A DNA stretch of 64,000 bases from Candidatus Thalassarchaeum betae (GCA_003193925.1 PSPG01000003.1:1-64000), one strand, 5' to 3'; numbered from the stretch's first letter, positions 43,965-53,000 are shown. Program-made: numbers and translations. The notes: generated by a model not told the origin, from the sequence alone.

Positions 43965-44423
43965 ATGGTGCGCGTGATGGCCGTCGGCATTTTCGATCTC
44001 CTTCACGCCGGGCACCTGCACTACCTCGAGCAGGCCAAGTCGCTGGGCGACGAACTGGTCGTCGTGGTTGCTCACGATGACACGGTCCGCAATCAGAAGC
44101 ACGAGCCCATAACGGGCCAGGAGTTGCGACGCAGGATGGTTGCCGGGCTGAAGCCGGTGGACGAGGCCATCGTGGGTAACCCCCCTTCAGTCCCGATCTT
44201 CGACATCCTCGATGTCGTCAAGCCCGACAAAATCGCTCTGGGCTACGACCAGAAGCACTCGATCGAAGCCGTCCGGGCAGGTCTGGAGAGACAGGGCCAT
44301 GGCCACATCGAGGTCGTAAGGGTAGAAGGGCTCTCGGACGACTTGGACGGGACTCGCAAGATCATCTCAAAGATCCTTGACCTCTGGACCGGGACCGAAG
44401 ACGGCCCCTACGAGGAGGATTGA
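43965..44423 (+). CDS. ribL: FAD synthase (archaeal RibL type)
   Basis: 152 residues. A nucleotidyltransferase that adenylates FMN to FAD. It carries the HxGH motif in GIFDLLHAGHLHYL, the DTVRNQKH segment and the GYDQKHS substrate motif expected of RibL; the fifth residue of the first motif is Ile where Thr is common. Unlike bacterial RibF there is no kinase domain. Start ATG 43965. It is followed by the riboflavin synthase ATG two bases after its stop. Confidence 0.88.
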   Translation: MVRVMAVGIFDLLHAGHLHYLEQAKSLGDELVVVVAHDDTVRNQKHEPITGQELRRRMVAGLKPVDEAIVGNPPSVPIFDILDVVKPDKIALGYDQKHSIEAVRAGLERQGHGHIEVVRVEGLSDDLDGTRKIISKILDLWTGTEDGPYEED

Positions 44424-44424
44424 G

Positions 44425-45030
44425 ATGTTCACCGGTATCGTACAGGGCACCGGAGAGGTGACTTCGATCTCGGATGGCGGCACAGTGCGTCGGTTCTCCA
44501 TTGAGATGAGTGGTCTGAGCGATGAGCTCGGGATGGGTGCGAGCGTATCCGTCGATGGCGTCTGCCTGACTGTATCCGGAATGGAAGGGAGCGTCGTCGA
44601 CTTCGATGCGATTCCCGAGACGCTGGAGCGCTCGACTCTCGGGGGCCTGTGTGTCGGTGATGCGGTGAACCTCGAGCGCGCCCTGCGCATGGGCGATGAG
44701 CTGGGAGGGCACGTCCTGTCCGGGCATGTAATGGCCACAGCGGAGGTGCTCGGCCGTAGCGAGGTCGGCGAGGGCGTCGACATGGAGATCTCCGTCTCGT
44801 CGGACATCAGGCCGTTTGTCATGGAGAAGGGCTACATCGCCGTCGACGGTATCAGCCTCACCGTCGGCCGGGTCAGGGCCGAGTCGTTCGACGTCCACCT
44901 GATTCCCGAGACCCTCGAGAGGACGACCATCGGCAGCAAGTCTGAGAGCAGCCTTGTAAACATCGAGGTCGACCCAATGACCCAAGCTGTGGTCGAGACC
45001 ATCTCACGGATGATGGAGGCACGCCAGTGA
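44425..45030 (+). CDS. ribE: Riboflavin synthase, bacterial (trimeric) type
   Basis: 201 residues. It makes riboflavin from two lumazines. Two tandem lumazine-binding barrels: MFTGIVQGTGEV ... VSVDGVCLTVSG with FDAIPETLERSTLG, and the second with GHVLSGHVMAT, YIAVDGISLTVGRV and HLIPETLERTTIG. Most archaea use a different, pentameric synthase, so the bacterial-type enzyme here suggests transfer. GGAGGATTGAG precedes the ATG. Its stop overlaps the ribH start. Confidence 0.93.
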   Translation: MFTGIVQGTGEVTSISDGGTVRRFSIEMSGLSDELGMGASVSVDGVCLTVSGMEGSVVDFDAIPETLERSTLGGLCVGDAVNLERALRMGDELGGHVLSGHVMATAEVLGRSEVGEGVDMEISVSSDIRPFVMEKGYIAVDGISLTVGRVRAESFDVHLIPETLERTTIGSKSESSLVNIEVDPMTQAVVETISRMMEARQ

Positions 45031-45422
45031 ACCTCGGCATCGTCTGCGGAGCCTTCCACCGCGAGCACGTCGAGAGTATGCTGGAGTACGCCCGCGACGA
45101 GGCCGCATCGAAGAACTGGGAGGTCGCTGATGTGGTCTGGGTTCCCGGCTCGATGGAGGCTCCTCTAGCACTGGAGAGGATGCTCCAGCGAGAGGACATC
45201 GATGGCGCTGTCGCGCTCGGCATCATCGAGCGGGGCCAGACCGATCACGGTCTGGTCATGGGACAGTCCGTGACGAGGGCGATCATCGAGTTGCAGATTG
45301 CACACAATAAGCCCATCGGGCTCGGGATAATCGGTCCTGGCGCCGAGCCAGAGCACATCGTGGCGCGGTTGGAACCGCATGCCCGCGCTGCTGTCGGCGC
45401 GGTCGCGGCCATGGTAGAGTGA
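45027..45422 (+). CDS. ribH: 6,7-dimethyl-8-ribityllumazine synthase
   Basis: 131 residues. It condenses the RibB product with the pyrimidine precursor to give lumazine. It has VCGAFHREHVESML at the N-terminus, WVPGSMEAPLALERM, and VALGIIERGQTDHG with the His that binds phosphate. Its GTG start overlaps the ribE stop (GTGA), so the two are coupled. It is somewhat shorter than the 150-residue bacterial enzyme, like archaeal forms. A GTP cyclohydrolase and reductase for the other branch are not in the window. Confidence 0.93.
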   Translation: MNLGIVCGAFHREHVESMLEYARDEAASKNWEVADVVWVPGSMEAPLALERMLQREDIDGAVALGIIERGQTDHGLVMGQSVTRAIIELQIAHNKPIGLGIIGPGAEPEHIVARLEPHARAAVGAVAAMVE

Positions 45423-46283
45423 TCACAGGCGCGTCGCCTTGAGGGTGAATGACAGAGGAATCGGCACGTGCCCTTCCTTGAGTCGCCAGTGGTTCGGGCG
45501 CGTCGGCTCGAACAGGTCAGGCCAAGGTGCGAAGAAGTGCTCGTCGCGCTCGTTGAGGAAATCTATGCGGAAGCCGTTCTCGAGAAGCGCGTTGATGATC
45601 GTATCGTACCTGTACTCCCAGCAGTGCGTGGTGCGCTCTATGTCAGCCTCCGCGGTAGCGTAGCTGCCCTCGCCGACCTCTGAAATCGGACCCTCGTTGA
45701 AGAGATCGTACTTCGGAACCAGCCGAGGGCCGTCAGGCCCCTCCTCCACATCGAGGATGTTGACCATCGGGGTGCTCTCCTCCAGATACAGAACACCACC
45801 CTGCTTGAGCAGAGCGGAGCACACTCGGGCCCACTCGCCTAGGTCCGGCAACCAGCACAAGGCTCCTCGGCCCGTGTAGAGGATGTCGAACTGCTCGCCG
45901 TTCAGCGCCTCGACAGCATCCCTGACCCTGCTGACGACGAACCTCGCGTCGTCGATTCTGAGGATCCTGGCGAACCTCTCGGCCTCGGCGATTGCGTTCG
46001 GCGAGAAGTCGAGGCCGGTCACCCTCGCGCCCTCGCGCGCCCAGGAGAGCGTGTCAGTGCCGATGTGGCACTGCATGTGGAGCAGCGACTTTCCCCCGAC
46101 TCGGCCGATCTCCTCGATCTCCCAGGGCGATAGCTTGGACTCGCCGGCGAGCCACTGCTCGATGCGGTAGAACTCGGCACCGCTGCCCTGCGCGTGGAGG
46201 TGAGCCATCGCGTCCCACGACTCTAGGTTCTCCCGGATCGCCTCTTCGTCGTCGGCTGGAGGCGGTGCTGGTCTCCAGGCCAT
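45423..46283 (-). CDS. SAM-dependent methyltransferase
   Basis: 286 residues. A class I methyltransferase with the SAM-binding segment SLLHMQCHIGTDTLSWAREGARVTGLDFSPNAIAEAERFA (motifs I and II: CHIGTDT, LDFSP) and a post-I region with ILYTGRGALCWLPDLGEW. The C-terminal part (YDTIINALLENGF) is a variable substrate domain. No sign of the target; similar proteins are annotated only as class I methyltransferases. Convergent with ribH (stops are one base apart). Confidence 0.8.
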   Translation of the reverse strand: MAWRPAPPPADDEEAIRENLESWDAMAHLHAQGSGAEFYRIEQWLAGESKLSPWEIEEIGRVGGKSLLHMQCHIGTDTLSWAREGARVTGLDFSPNAIAEAERFARILRIDDARFVVSRVRDAVEALNGEQFDILYTGRGALCWLPDLGEWARVCSALLKQGGVLYLEESTPMVNILDVEEGPDGPRLVPKYDLFNEGPISEVGEGSYATAEADIERTTHCWEYRYDTIINALLENGFRIDFLNERDEHFFAPWPDLFEPTRPNHWRLKEGHVPIPLSFTLKATRL

Positions 46284-46438
46284 GCGAGTTCGTCGGGCGA
46301 CTCCGATGAAACCCTATCGGCAACAAGGAGTGCCGTCATTCCTCGATTTCGATGCCTTGCGCCATCATCATCTCGGCCCCAGATTCGTACCATAACCACG
46401 GAGCAGGGTTGAAGGACGTCCCACCGTTGCCGATGCCC

Positions 46439-47368
46439 ATGGGCGGTGAAGTCCGCAATGTGATAATCATCGGCTCCGGGCCTGCGGGCTACACTGCCGG
46501 CCTATACGCCGCCCGCGCTCTGCTCGAGCCTCTGATGTTCGCTGGCTACATGTCCGGCGGCCAGCTCATGCTGACCACGGACGTCGAGAACTTCCCCGGC
46601 TACCCGATGGGGGTCGGCGGCCCGGAGATGATGGTACACATGCGGGAGCAGGCCGAACACTTCGGCCTCGAGGTCCACGACAAGAACGTCGAGAGGGTAG
46701 ATTTCTCCGAGCGCCCGTTCAGGGTCTGGGTCGAGGGCGAGGAGTTCCGCGCCGAGGCTGTGATCATCTGCACCGGCGCGGAGGCCATCTGGCTCGGCGT
46801 CGAGGGCGAGGAAGAGCACAGGGGACGAGGGATCTCATCATGCGCGACCTGCGATGGCGCTTTCTTCCGCGACGAGGAGGTCATCGTGGTCGGCGGCGGC
46901 GACTCGGCGATGGAGGAGGCGACTTTTCTCACCAGATTCGCGAGCAAGGTCACCATAATCCACCGACGCGAGGGTTTCCGGGCATCGAAGATCATGTACG
47001 AACGCGCTGCCATTCACCCCAAGATCGACATCAAGACGCACAGAAGGGTCAAGAGCTGGCTCTCCGATGACAACGGCCTGACCGGAGCCGTGCTGGAGGA
47101 CCCCAGAGACGGCTCCGAGGAGGAGATCTCGTGCACTGGTGCCTTCGTCGCCATCGGGCACAAGCCGATGACGGGCTTCCTCGAAGGAGAGGTGGAGATG
47201 GATGGCTCCGGATACGTCCTGCATACCGAGCACACCATGACGAGCGTGCCTGGTGTGTTCGCCGCGGGCGACGTAGTCGACAAACGGTACAGACAGGCGG
47301 TCACCGCTGCTGGCATGGGCTGTCGAGCGGCCATGGATGCCGAGAAGTGGTTGGAAGGCCAGCATTAG
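46439..47368 (+). CDS. trxB: Thioredoxin reductase
   Basis: 309 residues from ATG 46439 (ATG 46433 two codons earlier is equally possible). It has the FAD-binding motif VIIIGSGPAGYTAGLYAARA, the redox-active SCATCDGAFF, and the NADPH-binding GGGDSAMEEATFL. FAD motif GVFAAGDVVDKRYRQAVTAAGMGC is near the C-terminus. Uses NADPH to reduce thioredoxin and so the peroxiredoxins. The upstream open frame to 46352 is not supported by the family. Confidence 0.93.
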   Translation: MGGEVRNVIIIGSGPAGYTAGLYAARALLEPLMFAGYMSGGQLMLTTDVENFPGYPMGVGGPEMMVHMREQAEHFGLEVHDKNVERVDFSERPFRVWVEGEEFRAEAVIICTGAEAIWLGVEGEEEHRGRGISSCATCDGAFFRDEEVIVVGGGDSAMEEATFLTRFASKVTIIHRREGFRASKIMYERAAIHPKIDIKTHRRVKSWLSDDNGLTGAVLEDPRDGSEEEISCTGAFVAIGHKPMTGFLEGEVEMDGSGYVLHTEHTMTSVPGVFAAGDVVDKRYRQAVTAAGMGCRAAMDAEKWLEGQH

Positions 47369-47379
47369 GGGGTCTCGGA

Positions 47380-47766
47380 TTGGAGCCCGAAGTTGACAAG
47401 GGTTGGCTCAGCAACCGGTTTGCCGACTTCTTCTATCTCCTGCACGTCTCAGTCACATTCTTCTGCGCTTTTGCGTGGCTGGGCCCCTACGAGTGGATGT
47501 GGTGGGGTGTCTTCATCCTCTACGGGGCCACCGAGGTCCTGTGGCTGTTCAGAGACGAGTATTGCATCCTCACTGACGCCGAACAGTGGTTCAGAGGCAT
47601 TCCTAAAGCGGACTCCCATCTCGATCAGAGTTTCATCCGACGACTGTTCAACCTCATACTCAGACGGGATATACAGCCTGAGAACGCGAGTACGCTCACG
47701 CGCGTGTGGGGTCGTATAGGTTGGCTGGTGGCGACGGCTCGCCTGTTCGTGCCGGGTGTGCCCTGA
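47380..47766 (+). CDS. Small membrane protein (DUF2784-like)
   Basis: 128 residues from the TTG at 47380, preceded by AGGGGG. Two or three TM helices: ADFFYLLHVSVTFFCAFAW, MWWGVFILYGATEVLWL, then DEYCILTDAEQWFRG. The last motif and helix layout resemble the CPLT-type DUF2784 family, by pattern only. It follows trxB by 11 bases and precedes the MoeB-like gene; the link is unknown. Confidence 0.5.
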   Translation: MEPEVDKGWLSNRFADFFYLLHVSVTFFCAFAWLGPYEWMWWGVFILYGATEVLWLFRDEYCILTDAEQWFRGIPKADSHLDQSFIRRLFNLILRRDIQPENASTLTRVWGRIGWLVATARLFVPGVP

Positions 47767-47789
47767 CGAGGCTTGCGACCGAAGCGCAC

Positions 47790-48962
47790 ATGTTGGATTG
47801 CCCCCCTCGGCGGAGCGTGTCCGACGAGCAGAGTGCTGGCGAGAGCGCGCGGTACGCGCGTCATCTGACGCTACCAGAGGTAGGTCCCGAGGGGCAGAAG
47901 CTGCTCAGCGAGGCCTCGGTCCTCGTGGTGGGAGCAGGCGGCCTCGGCTCGCCAGCCCTGCTGTACCTCGCAGCGGCGGGAGTTGGCAGGATAGGCGTCA
48001 TAGACGACGATTCGGTCGACATCACTAACTTGCAGAGGCAGGTGATTCACGGAACTGCGGAGCTGGGAGAGCCGAAGGTGGCGTCCGCTGAGCGCAGGCT
48101 CGCCGACCTCAATCCGGAGGTCGAAGTAGAGTCGTTGGAGTTCAGGCTGGAGGTGGACAACGCCCTGGACGTCATAGGCAGCTACGACTTGGTGATAGAC
48201 GGCTCTGACAACTTCTCCACCAGGTACCTCATTGGCGATGCGTGCGAAATCCTCGGCAAACCGTGGGTATTCGGCAGCATACACAGGTTCGAGGGGCAGG
48301 TGTCCACATTCAACCTCGACGGAGGGCCCAACTACCGCGACCTGTTTCCAGAAGCCCCTCCGGCCGAACTCGCTCCCAACTGCGCTGAGGCGGGAGTCCT
48401 CGGAGTCCTGCCCGGGATAGTCGGGTCAATCCAAGCCACCGAGGCAATCAAGGTGATCCTCGGAGTCGGCGAACCACTCAGCGGCAGGCTGCTGGTAATC
48501 GACGCGCTCAGCATGGGCATGCGCTCCCTCTCATTCTCCCACGACCCCAGCCGCCAGACAGTGACCGAGATTTCCAAGGAGGCCATAGAATGCTCAGCCA
48601 GACCGGGTTCGATGGAGGAGATGCAGGGGGGCATGCGGGAGATCAGCCCCTCCGAGTACGTCACCCGCGTAGACGGCGGATGGTCCCCGTTCCTACTCGA
48701 CGTCAGGAGGAGGGACGAGGAGATGATCGTCTCCCTCAACGGGACGGCCCTGCGAATCCAACACCTGTCGATCCCCTCGCGTACGGACGAGGTCCCCAAG
48801 GACCGAGACGTGGTCGTCTACTGCAGGACGGGGGGCAGGTCCGCTACCGTTGCGCGCTTCCTAGTAGCCATGGCAGGCTGGTCTGAGGAGCGCGTCTACA
48901 ACCTCTCCGGAGGGATTCACGAGTGGTCGGATACTGTTGACTCTTCCGTCCCAAAATACTAA
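47790..48962 (+). CDS. moeB: MoeB/ThiF-type E1-like enzyme with rhodanese domain
   Basis: 390 residues from ATG 47790. The adenylation domain (about 18-275) has the nucleotide motif VVGAGGLGSPALLYLAAAGVGRIGVIDDD, DNFSTRYL and active Cys198 (NCAEAGVLGVLPG). A rhodanese domain follows (about 285-390) with active Cys345 (YCRTGGRSA). It activates a small ubiquitin-like sulfur carrier (MoaD or SAMP type) for molybdopterin, tRNA thiolation or protein tagging. Both zinc C-x-x-C pairs seen in MoeB are replaced (NYRD at 181-184, HDPSRQ later), so the zinc is likely absent. Confidence 0.88.
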   Translation: MLDCPPRRSVSDEQSAGESARYARHLTLPEVGPEGQKLLSEASVLVVGAGGLGSPALLYLAAAGVGRIGVIDDDSVDITNLQRQVIHGTAELGEPKVASAERRLADLNPEVEVESLEFRLEVDNALDVIGSYDLVIDGSDNFSTRYLIGDACEILGKPWVFGSIHRFEGQVSTFNLDGGPNYRDLFPEAPPAELAPNCAEAGVLGVLPGIVGSIQATEAIKVILGVGEPLSGRLLVIDALSMGMRSLSFSHDPSRQTVTEISKEAIECSARPGSMEEMQGGMREISPSEYVTRVDGGWSPFLLDVRRRDEEMIVSLNGTALRIQHLSIPSRTDEVPKDRDVVVYCRTGGRSATVARFLVAMAGWSEERVYNLSGGIHEWSDTVDSSVPKY

Positions 48963-48975
48963 TTGTGGTGACTAT

Positions 48976-49017
48976 TAGTTAAGACTAACTATTATTTGCG
49001 GTATTTTCTATCTTTTT
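48976..49017. terminator. Possible terminator after the moeB-like gene
   Basis: A 5-bp stem (48976-48980 with 48987-48991, loop of six) followed by T-rich runs up to about 49017. It lies in the AT-rich gap before the E1 gene. The stem is weak, but the T-tract alone can end archaeal transcripts. Confidence 0.35.
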
Positions 49018-49092
49018 CGATTTGAGAATACCTAGAGTATACGTATTTTCACTATTTGTGGGGATAACTGGTGCAGTGAGTCGAAGAATTGT

Positions 49093-49100
49093 TGTATAAG
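49093..49100 (+). promoter_or_regulatory. TATA box of the E1 gene
   Basis: tgtataag ends 18 bases before the ATG at 49118, a little closer than the usual 26-nt centre distance. It implies little or no leader. Confidence 0.5.
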
Positions 49101-49117
49101 CAGACCTTCGGGATACC

Positions 49118-51994
49118 ATGGCGATTACCCGGCAGGGAGTCTGGAGATGCCCCTCCTGTGAGCATCATCAGACATGGAGGACGAAAGAATCGATCGAGAG
49201 AATTGACAGGAGGTGCAAGCACTGCGGCAAGCGGGTCCGGGCGATCCTCGACCGTTCTTCGAGCGGACAGGGTAGGCAGCGGGCGGTGCAGATCTGGGAG
49301 CGTGATACCACCTTGGACCTGGATGAGCTCAAGGATGAGGCCCTTCGCAGAGACCAGGAGTCAGAGCGAAGGGTCGAGCGGGCGGACTCGATCCGCTCTT
49401 ATGCTTCCGGGACTGCTTCCCAGAGCGACCTGCCTACGATATGGGGGGCGGGCTGGGAGCCTAGCTCCGCCCTCGACTTCCCGACCCCGCTGAGCTCCTC
49501 GTCAGCCCGGGCCGAACTGCTCAGATTCGTCGTCGAGAGACATGACGGTCACCTCGGCGCTGCAGCCTCAAGTTGGGACGAGCTAGGGGCTCCGGAGTCA
49601 TTCGGAGGAGAGGCTTTCCACGAGTTCTCGAAGCGTTATGTGAGTGCCCTTGAAGAGTCCCTGCACGAGCGTCTACTGACTCCTGCGCTATCCTCGTTGG
49701 GAGATGCCGAGGTCATACCCAGAAGGTCGGGTGAACTGCATCTGGAACGGCGTGCTGCGAGGCTATTGCTCGACATCGTACTATGCTTGAGGCGAATCGC
49801 CCACTACGCTTCAATCACCCTCGAGCAACGCATGGAGTGGCAGAGGATGATGACTAGGACGAGAGCAGTAGACGAGCACCTCAAGGACCTCTTCGCGAAC
49901 GGCCTGCCCACGCCCGATGGCGGAACCTTCGGAGGAAAGGGATTCCGTTCGACCTGGCAGGAGGGAGTGGTCGCGTGCGCGGGCGCGATGCGAAGGGGCA
50001 TCGATATCCCAGAGGAGGAACGCGCTCGAGCCGACATCGTAGCCCCGATGATCCGGGACGTCGGACTCGCACTGGCCATGGGACAGACTGCGACCGAGGT
50101 CTTCGCCGCCCAGATAGGCAAGTCCGGCTCGTACATGGACGGCGGGCAGGAGGGCTCGGGCGGAAGGGACCTGCACATCGGCAACTGGGAGAAGGGGATC
50201 CTGCCCCCGACCGCTCCCCTGCCGATAGCGAGCGCCACCACCACCGGAGTTGCTCTCGCGGCGTCTAGGCTCGGAGTGGACCGTTTTCACCTCGCGCCAG
50301 TCGGTGAGGGCTGCAGCAGCAGCGGCGAGTTCTGGGAGGCGATGAACCTCGCAGGAGCCCGCGGACTACCGATATCTTTCATGATCCAGAACAACCAGAT
50401 CGCCCTAGACACCTTCGTGACCGGCCAGTCCGGAGTCGAGACCTTCGGCGACAAGGGGCATGCCATGGGGATGCCGGCCTGGACGATGGACGGCTCGGAC
50501 CCGGGGCTGTTCTACGCCTCCACCGCCGTCGCGAGGGAGTTCGCGACCGGTGGAGGGGGGCCGACCCTGATACACGTCGAGACGATGCGGGGCTGCGGGC
50601 ACGCGCACCACCATGACGACCTGTACCTCGGTGCAGCCTCGGGGAACCCGCCCGGCTACGTCGACCGAGAGCTGCTCACCTACTGGGCGGAGAAGGACCC
50701 AGTCCCGAACCACCGGGAACTGATGATCCAGCTCGGTGCGGACGAGAGGGAGATCGAGTCGATGGAGGCTCTAGAGCAGGCGTTGGTGGATGCCTCCCGG
50801 GAGGAGATGGAGGAGATGCCGTGGCCCGAGGGCCACACCGTGACAAAGGGCGTGACGAGCCTACATGACGCTACCGGACACGCCGAGCAGTACGAGAGGT
50901 TCGGGCGCGAGGTGGCTGTGGTCGATTCGCCTCTGGCTCCGGGTGAGAGCTCTCTAGAGTTCTCTGACGCCTCCAACTCCTGGACCTTCAGTCGAGCCAT
51001 CCAAAGAGGGATGGTCTCGATCGCCGAGAAGCACGGCGACAAGGTCGTGTTCATGGGGCAGGACATGGAAGTCGCCGGTGCCTTCGGCATGACTATTCCA
51101 CTGATTGCCAAGGGGCATTCGGACAAACTCCTCGACATGCCACTGTCCGAGTCCGTCATCGTCCACTCCGCTATTGGCGCGGCCTTAGGCGGGATGCGCC
51201 CGGTAGCAGAGATCCAATTCGGCGGCTTCGCTGCTCTGGCGATGAACGCACTCGTCAACAACGCGGCCCAACTGCGCTGGCGCTGGGGTGCGAATGTTCC
51301 GGTCACCGTCCGGATACCCCTCGGTGGGAAGACGCGTAGTGGGCCGTTCCATGCAAACATGATCGAGTCTTGGTTCCTCAACGACCCGGGCTTGGTGATA
51401 GTCTTCCCGAGCACTCCGCAAGACGCCTACGACCTGCTCATCGAGTCTCACGAACTCGCTGACCCGGTCGTCTTCCTCGAGCACCTCGGGCTGTATGGAT
51501 TGAAGGGGGGCTTGACCGGCTGGGGGGAGTTGATCAACCAGCTCGTGGACACCGAGTCAGTCCACCAGCGACTTGCCGCTGGAGAGAACTCATTGGGAGA
51601 GGCCCGCGTCGTCCGGGGTGGCAAGGACCTGACCATCGTCACCTGGGGTGCGATGGTCCATGTCGCGATGAAAGCGGCCTCCGAGGCGGCCAAGAAGGGG
51701 ATCGAAGTCGAAGTGGTCGACCTTCGGACCATACTGCCCTTCGACGCCCGGACCTGCATCGAATCGGTGCGACGGACCGGACGCCTCGTAGTCCTGCAGG
51801 AAGCGCAGTGGACTGGGGGCTTGGGCAACACCGTGAGCAGTCGCATCCTCGAGGAGGCGTTCTGGTGCCTCGAGTCCCCTCCCGTGGTCATAGGCGCGCT
51901 CGACACCCCTGTCCCCTTCGCCCCCACTCTGGAGGACTACACCATACCCACAGCCGAACTGGTGTCCCGTCACATCGAGAGGATGTGCGCCTGA
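49118..51994 (+). CDS. 2-oxoacid dehydrogenase E1, alpha-beta fusion with N-terminal zinc ribbon
   Basis: 958 residues, ATG 49118. N-terminal zinc ribbon (C11, C14, C33, C36), then a charged linker. The alpha part (about 220-580) has the thiamine diphosphate site GEGCSSSGEFWEAMN (G-E-G in place of the usual G-D-G) and the GHAHHHDD loop. The beta part (about 615-958) has VVFMGQDMEVAGAFGMT, VIVHSAIGAALGGMRPVAEIQF, and GALDTPVPFAP at the end. Fused alpha and beta subunits resemble branched-chain or acetoin-type E1. E2 and E3 are not in the window. The zinc ribbon may recruit a partner; function uncertain. Confidence 0.88.
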   Translation: MAITRQGVWRCPSCEHHQTWRTKESIERIDRRCKHCGKRVRAILDRSSSGQGRQRAVQIWERDTTLDLDELKDEALRRDQESERRVERADSIRSYASGTASQSDLPTIWGAGWEPSSALDFPTPLSSSSARAELLRFVVERHDGHLGAAASSWDELGAPESFGGEAFHEFSKRYVSALEESLHERLLTPALSSLGDAEVIPRRSGELHLERRAARLLLDIVLCLRRIAHYASITLEQRMEWQRMMTRTRAVDEHLKDLFANGLPTPDGGTFGGKGFRSTWQEGVVACAGAMRRGIDIPEEERARADIVAPMIRDVGLALAMGQTATEVFAAQIGKSGSYMDGGQEGSGGRDLHIGNWEKGILPPTAPLPIASATTTGVALAASRLGVDRFHLAPVGEGCSSSGEFWEAMNLAGARGLPISFMIQNNQIALDTFVTGQSGVETFGDKGHAMGMPAWTMDGSDPGLFYASTAVAREFATGGGGPTLIHVETMRGCGHAHHHDDLYLGAASGNPPGYVDRELLTYWAEKDPVPNHRELMIQLGADEREIESMEALEQALVDASREEMEEMPWPEGHTVTKGVTSLHDATGHAEQYERFGREVAVVDSPLAPGESSLEFSDASNSWTFSRAIQRGMVSIAEKHGDKVVFMGQDMEVAGAFGMTIPLIAKGHSDKLLDMPLSESVIVHSAIGAALGGMRPVAEIQFGGFAALAMNALVNNAAQLRWRWGANVPVTVRIPLGGKTRSGPFHANMIESWFLNDPGLVIVFPSTPQDAYDLLIESHELADPVVFLEHLGLYGLKGGLTGWGELINQLVDTESVHQRLAAGENSLGEARVVRGGKDLTIVTWGAMVHVAMKAASEAAKKGIEVEVVDLRTILPFDARTCIESVRRTGRLVVLQEAQWTGGLGNTVSSRILEEAFWCLESPPVVIGALDTPVPFAPTLEDYTIPTAELVSRHIERMCA

Positions 51995-52055
51995 GTACCC
52001 CGGTCGCCCAACCAAATGGTCATGAGCGTAGTGCCGTCTCCCGAGAGCGAGTCGC

Positions 52056-53000
52056 ATGGCCTTGGCAGAGACTGACGGGATGCTTGTCATTGCCGGGTTC
52101 GTCCTCCTGATGCTGGGGGGCGAGTTCGTCGTCCAAGGAGCCATCACCATAGCCAACAGGCTGAAGGTCCCGCCGCTCCTGATCGGATTCACCGTCGTCG
52201 CCATCGGGACATCGCTGCCGGAGTTGGCAGTTGTCTTGGAGGCAGTCAGCGAAGGCACCCACGAGATCGCCGTCGGAGCTGTTCTCGGCTCCAACGTGGC
52301 CAATGTGATGCTGGTTCTGGGAACCGCGGCCCTGCTTGGCGCGGCATCGGACCCCGGGCCCGGCATCCGTCGCGACGCGATAGCCGTCGCCGTCGCCACC
52401 GTGATCCTGCTGGCTGCCGTGCTGATCGGGGAGATCGCGTCGCAGTTCGGCGTCCTCATGCTGCTGGGCCTCGCCGCCTACTACACCTACTCCTACCGTG
52501 CCTCCAAGGCAGATGGGAACGATGTCGAGGACAGCAAGTCCTGGTTGCCTGACAACGTGAAACTGGCAATCCCGACCACCGTCGCGGGTGGCTACATGAT
52601 CTGGACTGGCGCTCAGATGCTGGTCGAGGGGGCCACTGGACTAGCGACCGACTACGGCATCTCCGAGTCCGTCATAGGCCTCTCGATAGTGGCGCTGGGA
52701 ACCTCCCTCCCCGAGTTAGCGGTGACTCTGGTCGCTGGGCTCAGGGGGCAGGGGGGCGTTGCCCTGGGCAACGTGCTTGGCTCCAACGTCATCAACATCC
52801 TCGGCATCCTGGGTGTGGCCTCTACATACGCGGGAGGGCTAATCGTAGCTCCGGAATTCGCTGTGCGGGACATCTGGGTCGTCGTCCTCACATCGGGCTT
52901 CATCGTAGCCATGCTGCTGGACGAGCGTCACATCGGCAGGCGGGTGGGAGCGACGATGGTCGCCGGTTACCTGGCGTACATGGTGTTCCTGTACCTCTAG
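52056..53000 (+). CDS. CaCA-family cation/calcium exchanger (YrbG-like)
   Basis: 314 residues, about ten TM helices in two halves with duplicated alpha-repeats: GFTVVAIGTSLPELAVVLEAV ... GAVLGSNVANVM and LSIVALGTSLPELAVTLVAG ... GNVLGSNVINILG. Each holds the acidic ion-binding residue (LPEL). Exchanges Na+ or H+ for Ca2+ across the membrane. Start ATG 52056; 61 bases after the E1 gene. Its stop is about 60 bases before the acyl-CoA dehydrogenase. Confidence 0.88.
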   Translation: MALAETDGMLVIAGFVLLMLGGEFVVQGAITIANRLKVPPLLIGFTVVAIGTSLPELAVVLEAVSEGTHEIAVGAVLGSNVANVMLVLGTAALLGAASDPGPGIRRDAIAVAVATVILLAAVLIGEIASQFGVLMLLGLAAYYTYSYRASKADGNDVEDSKSWLPDNVKLAIPTTVAGGYMIWTGAQMLVEGATGLATDYGISESVIGLSIVALGTSLPELAVTLVAGLRGQGGVALGNVLGSNVINILGILGVASTYAGGLIVAPEFAVRDIWVVVLTSGFIVAMLLDERHIGRRVGATMVAGYLAYMVFLYL

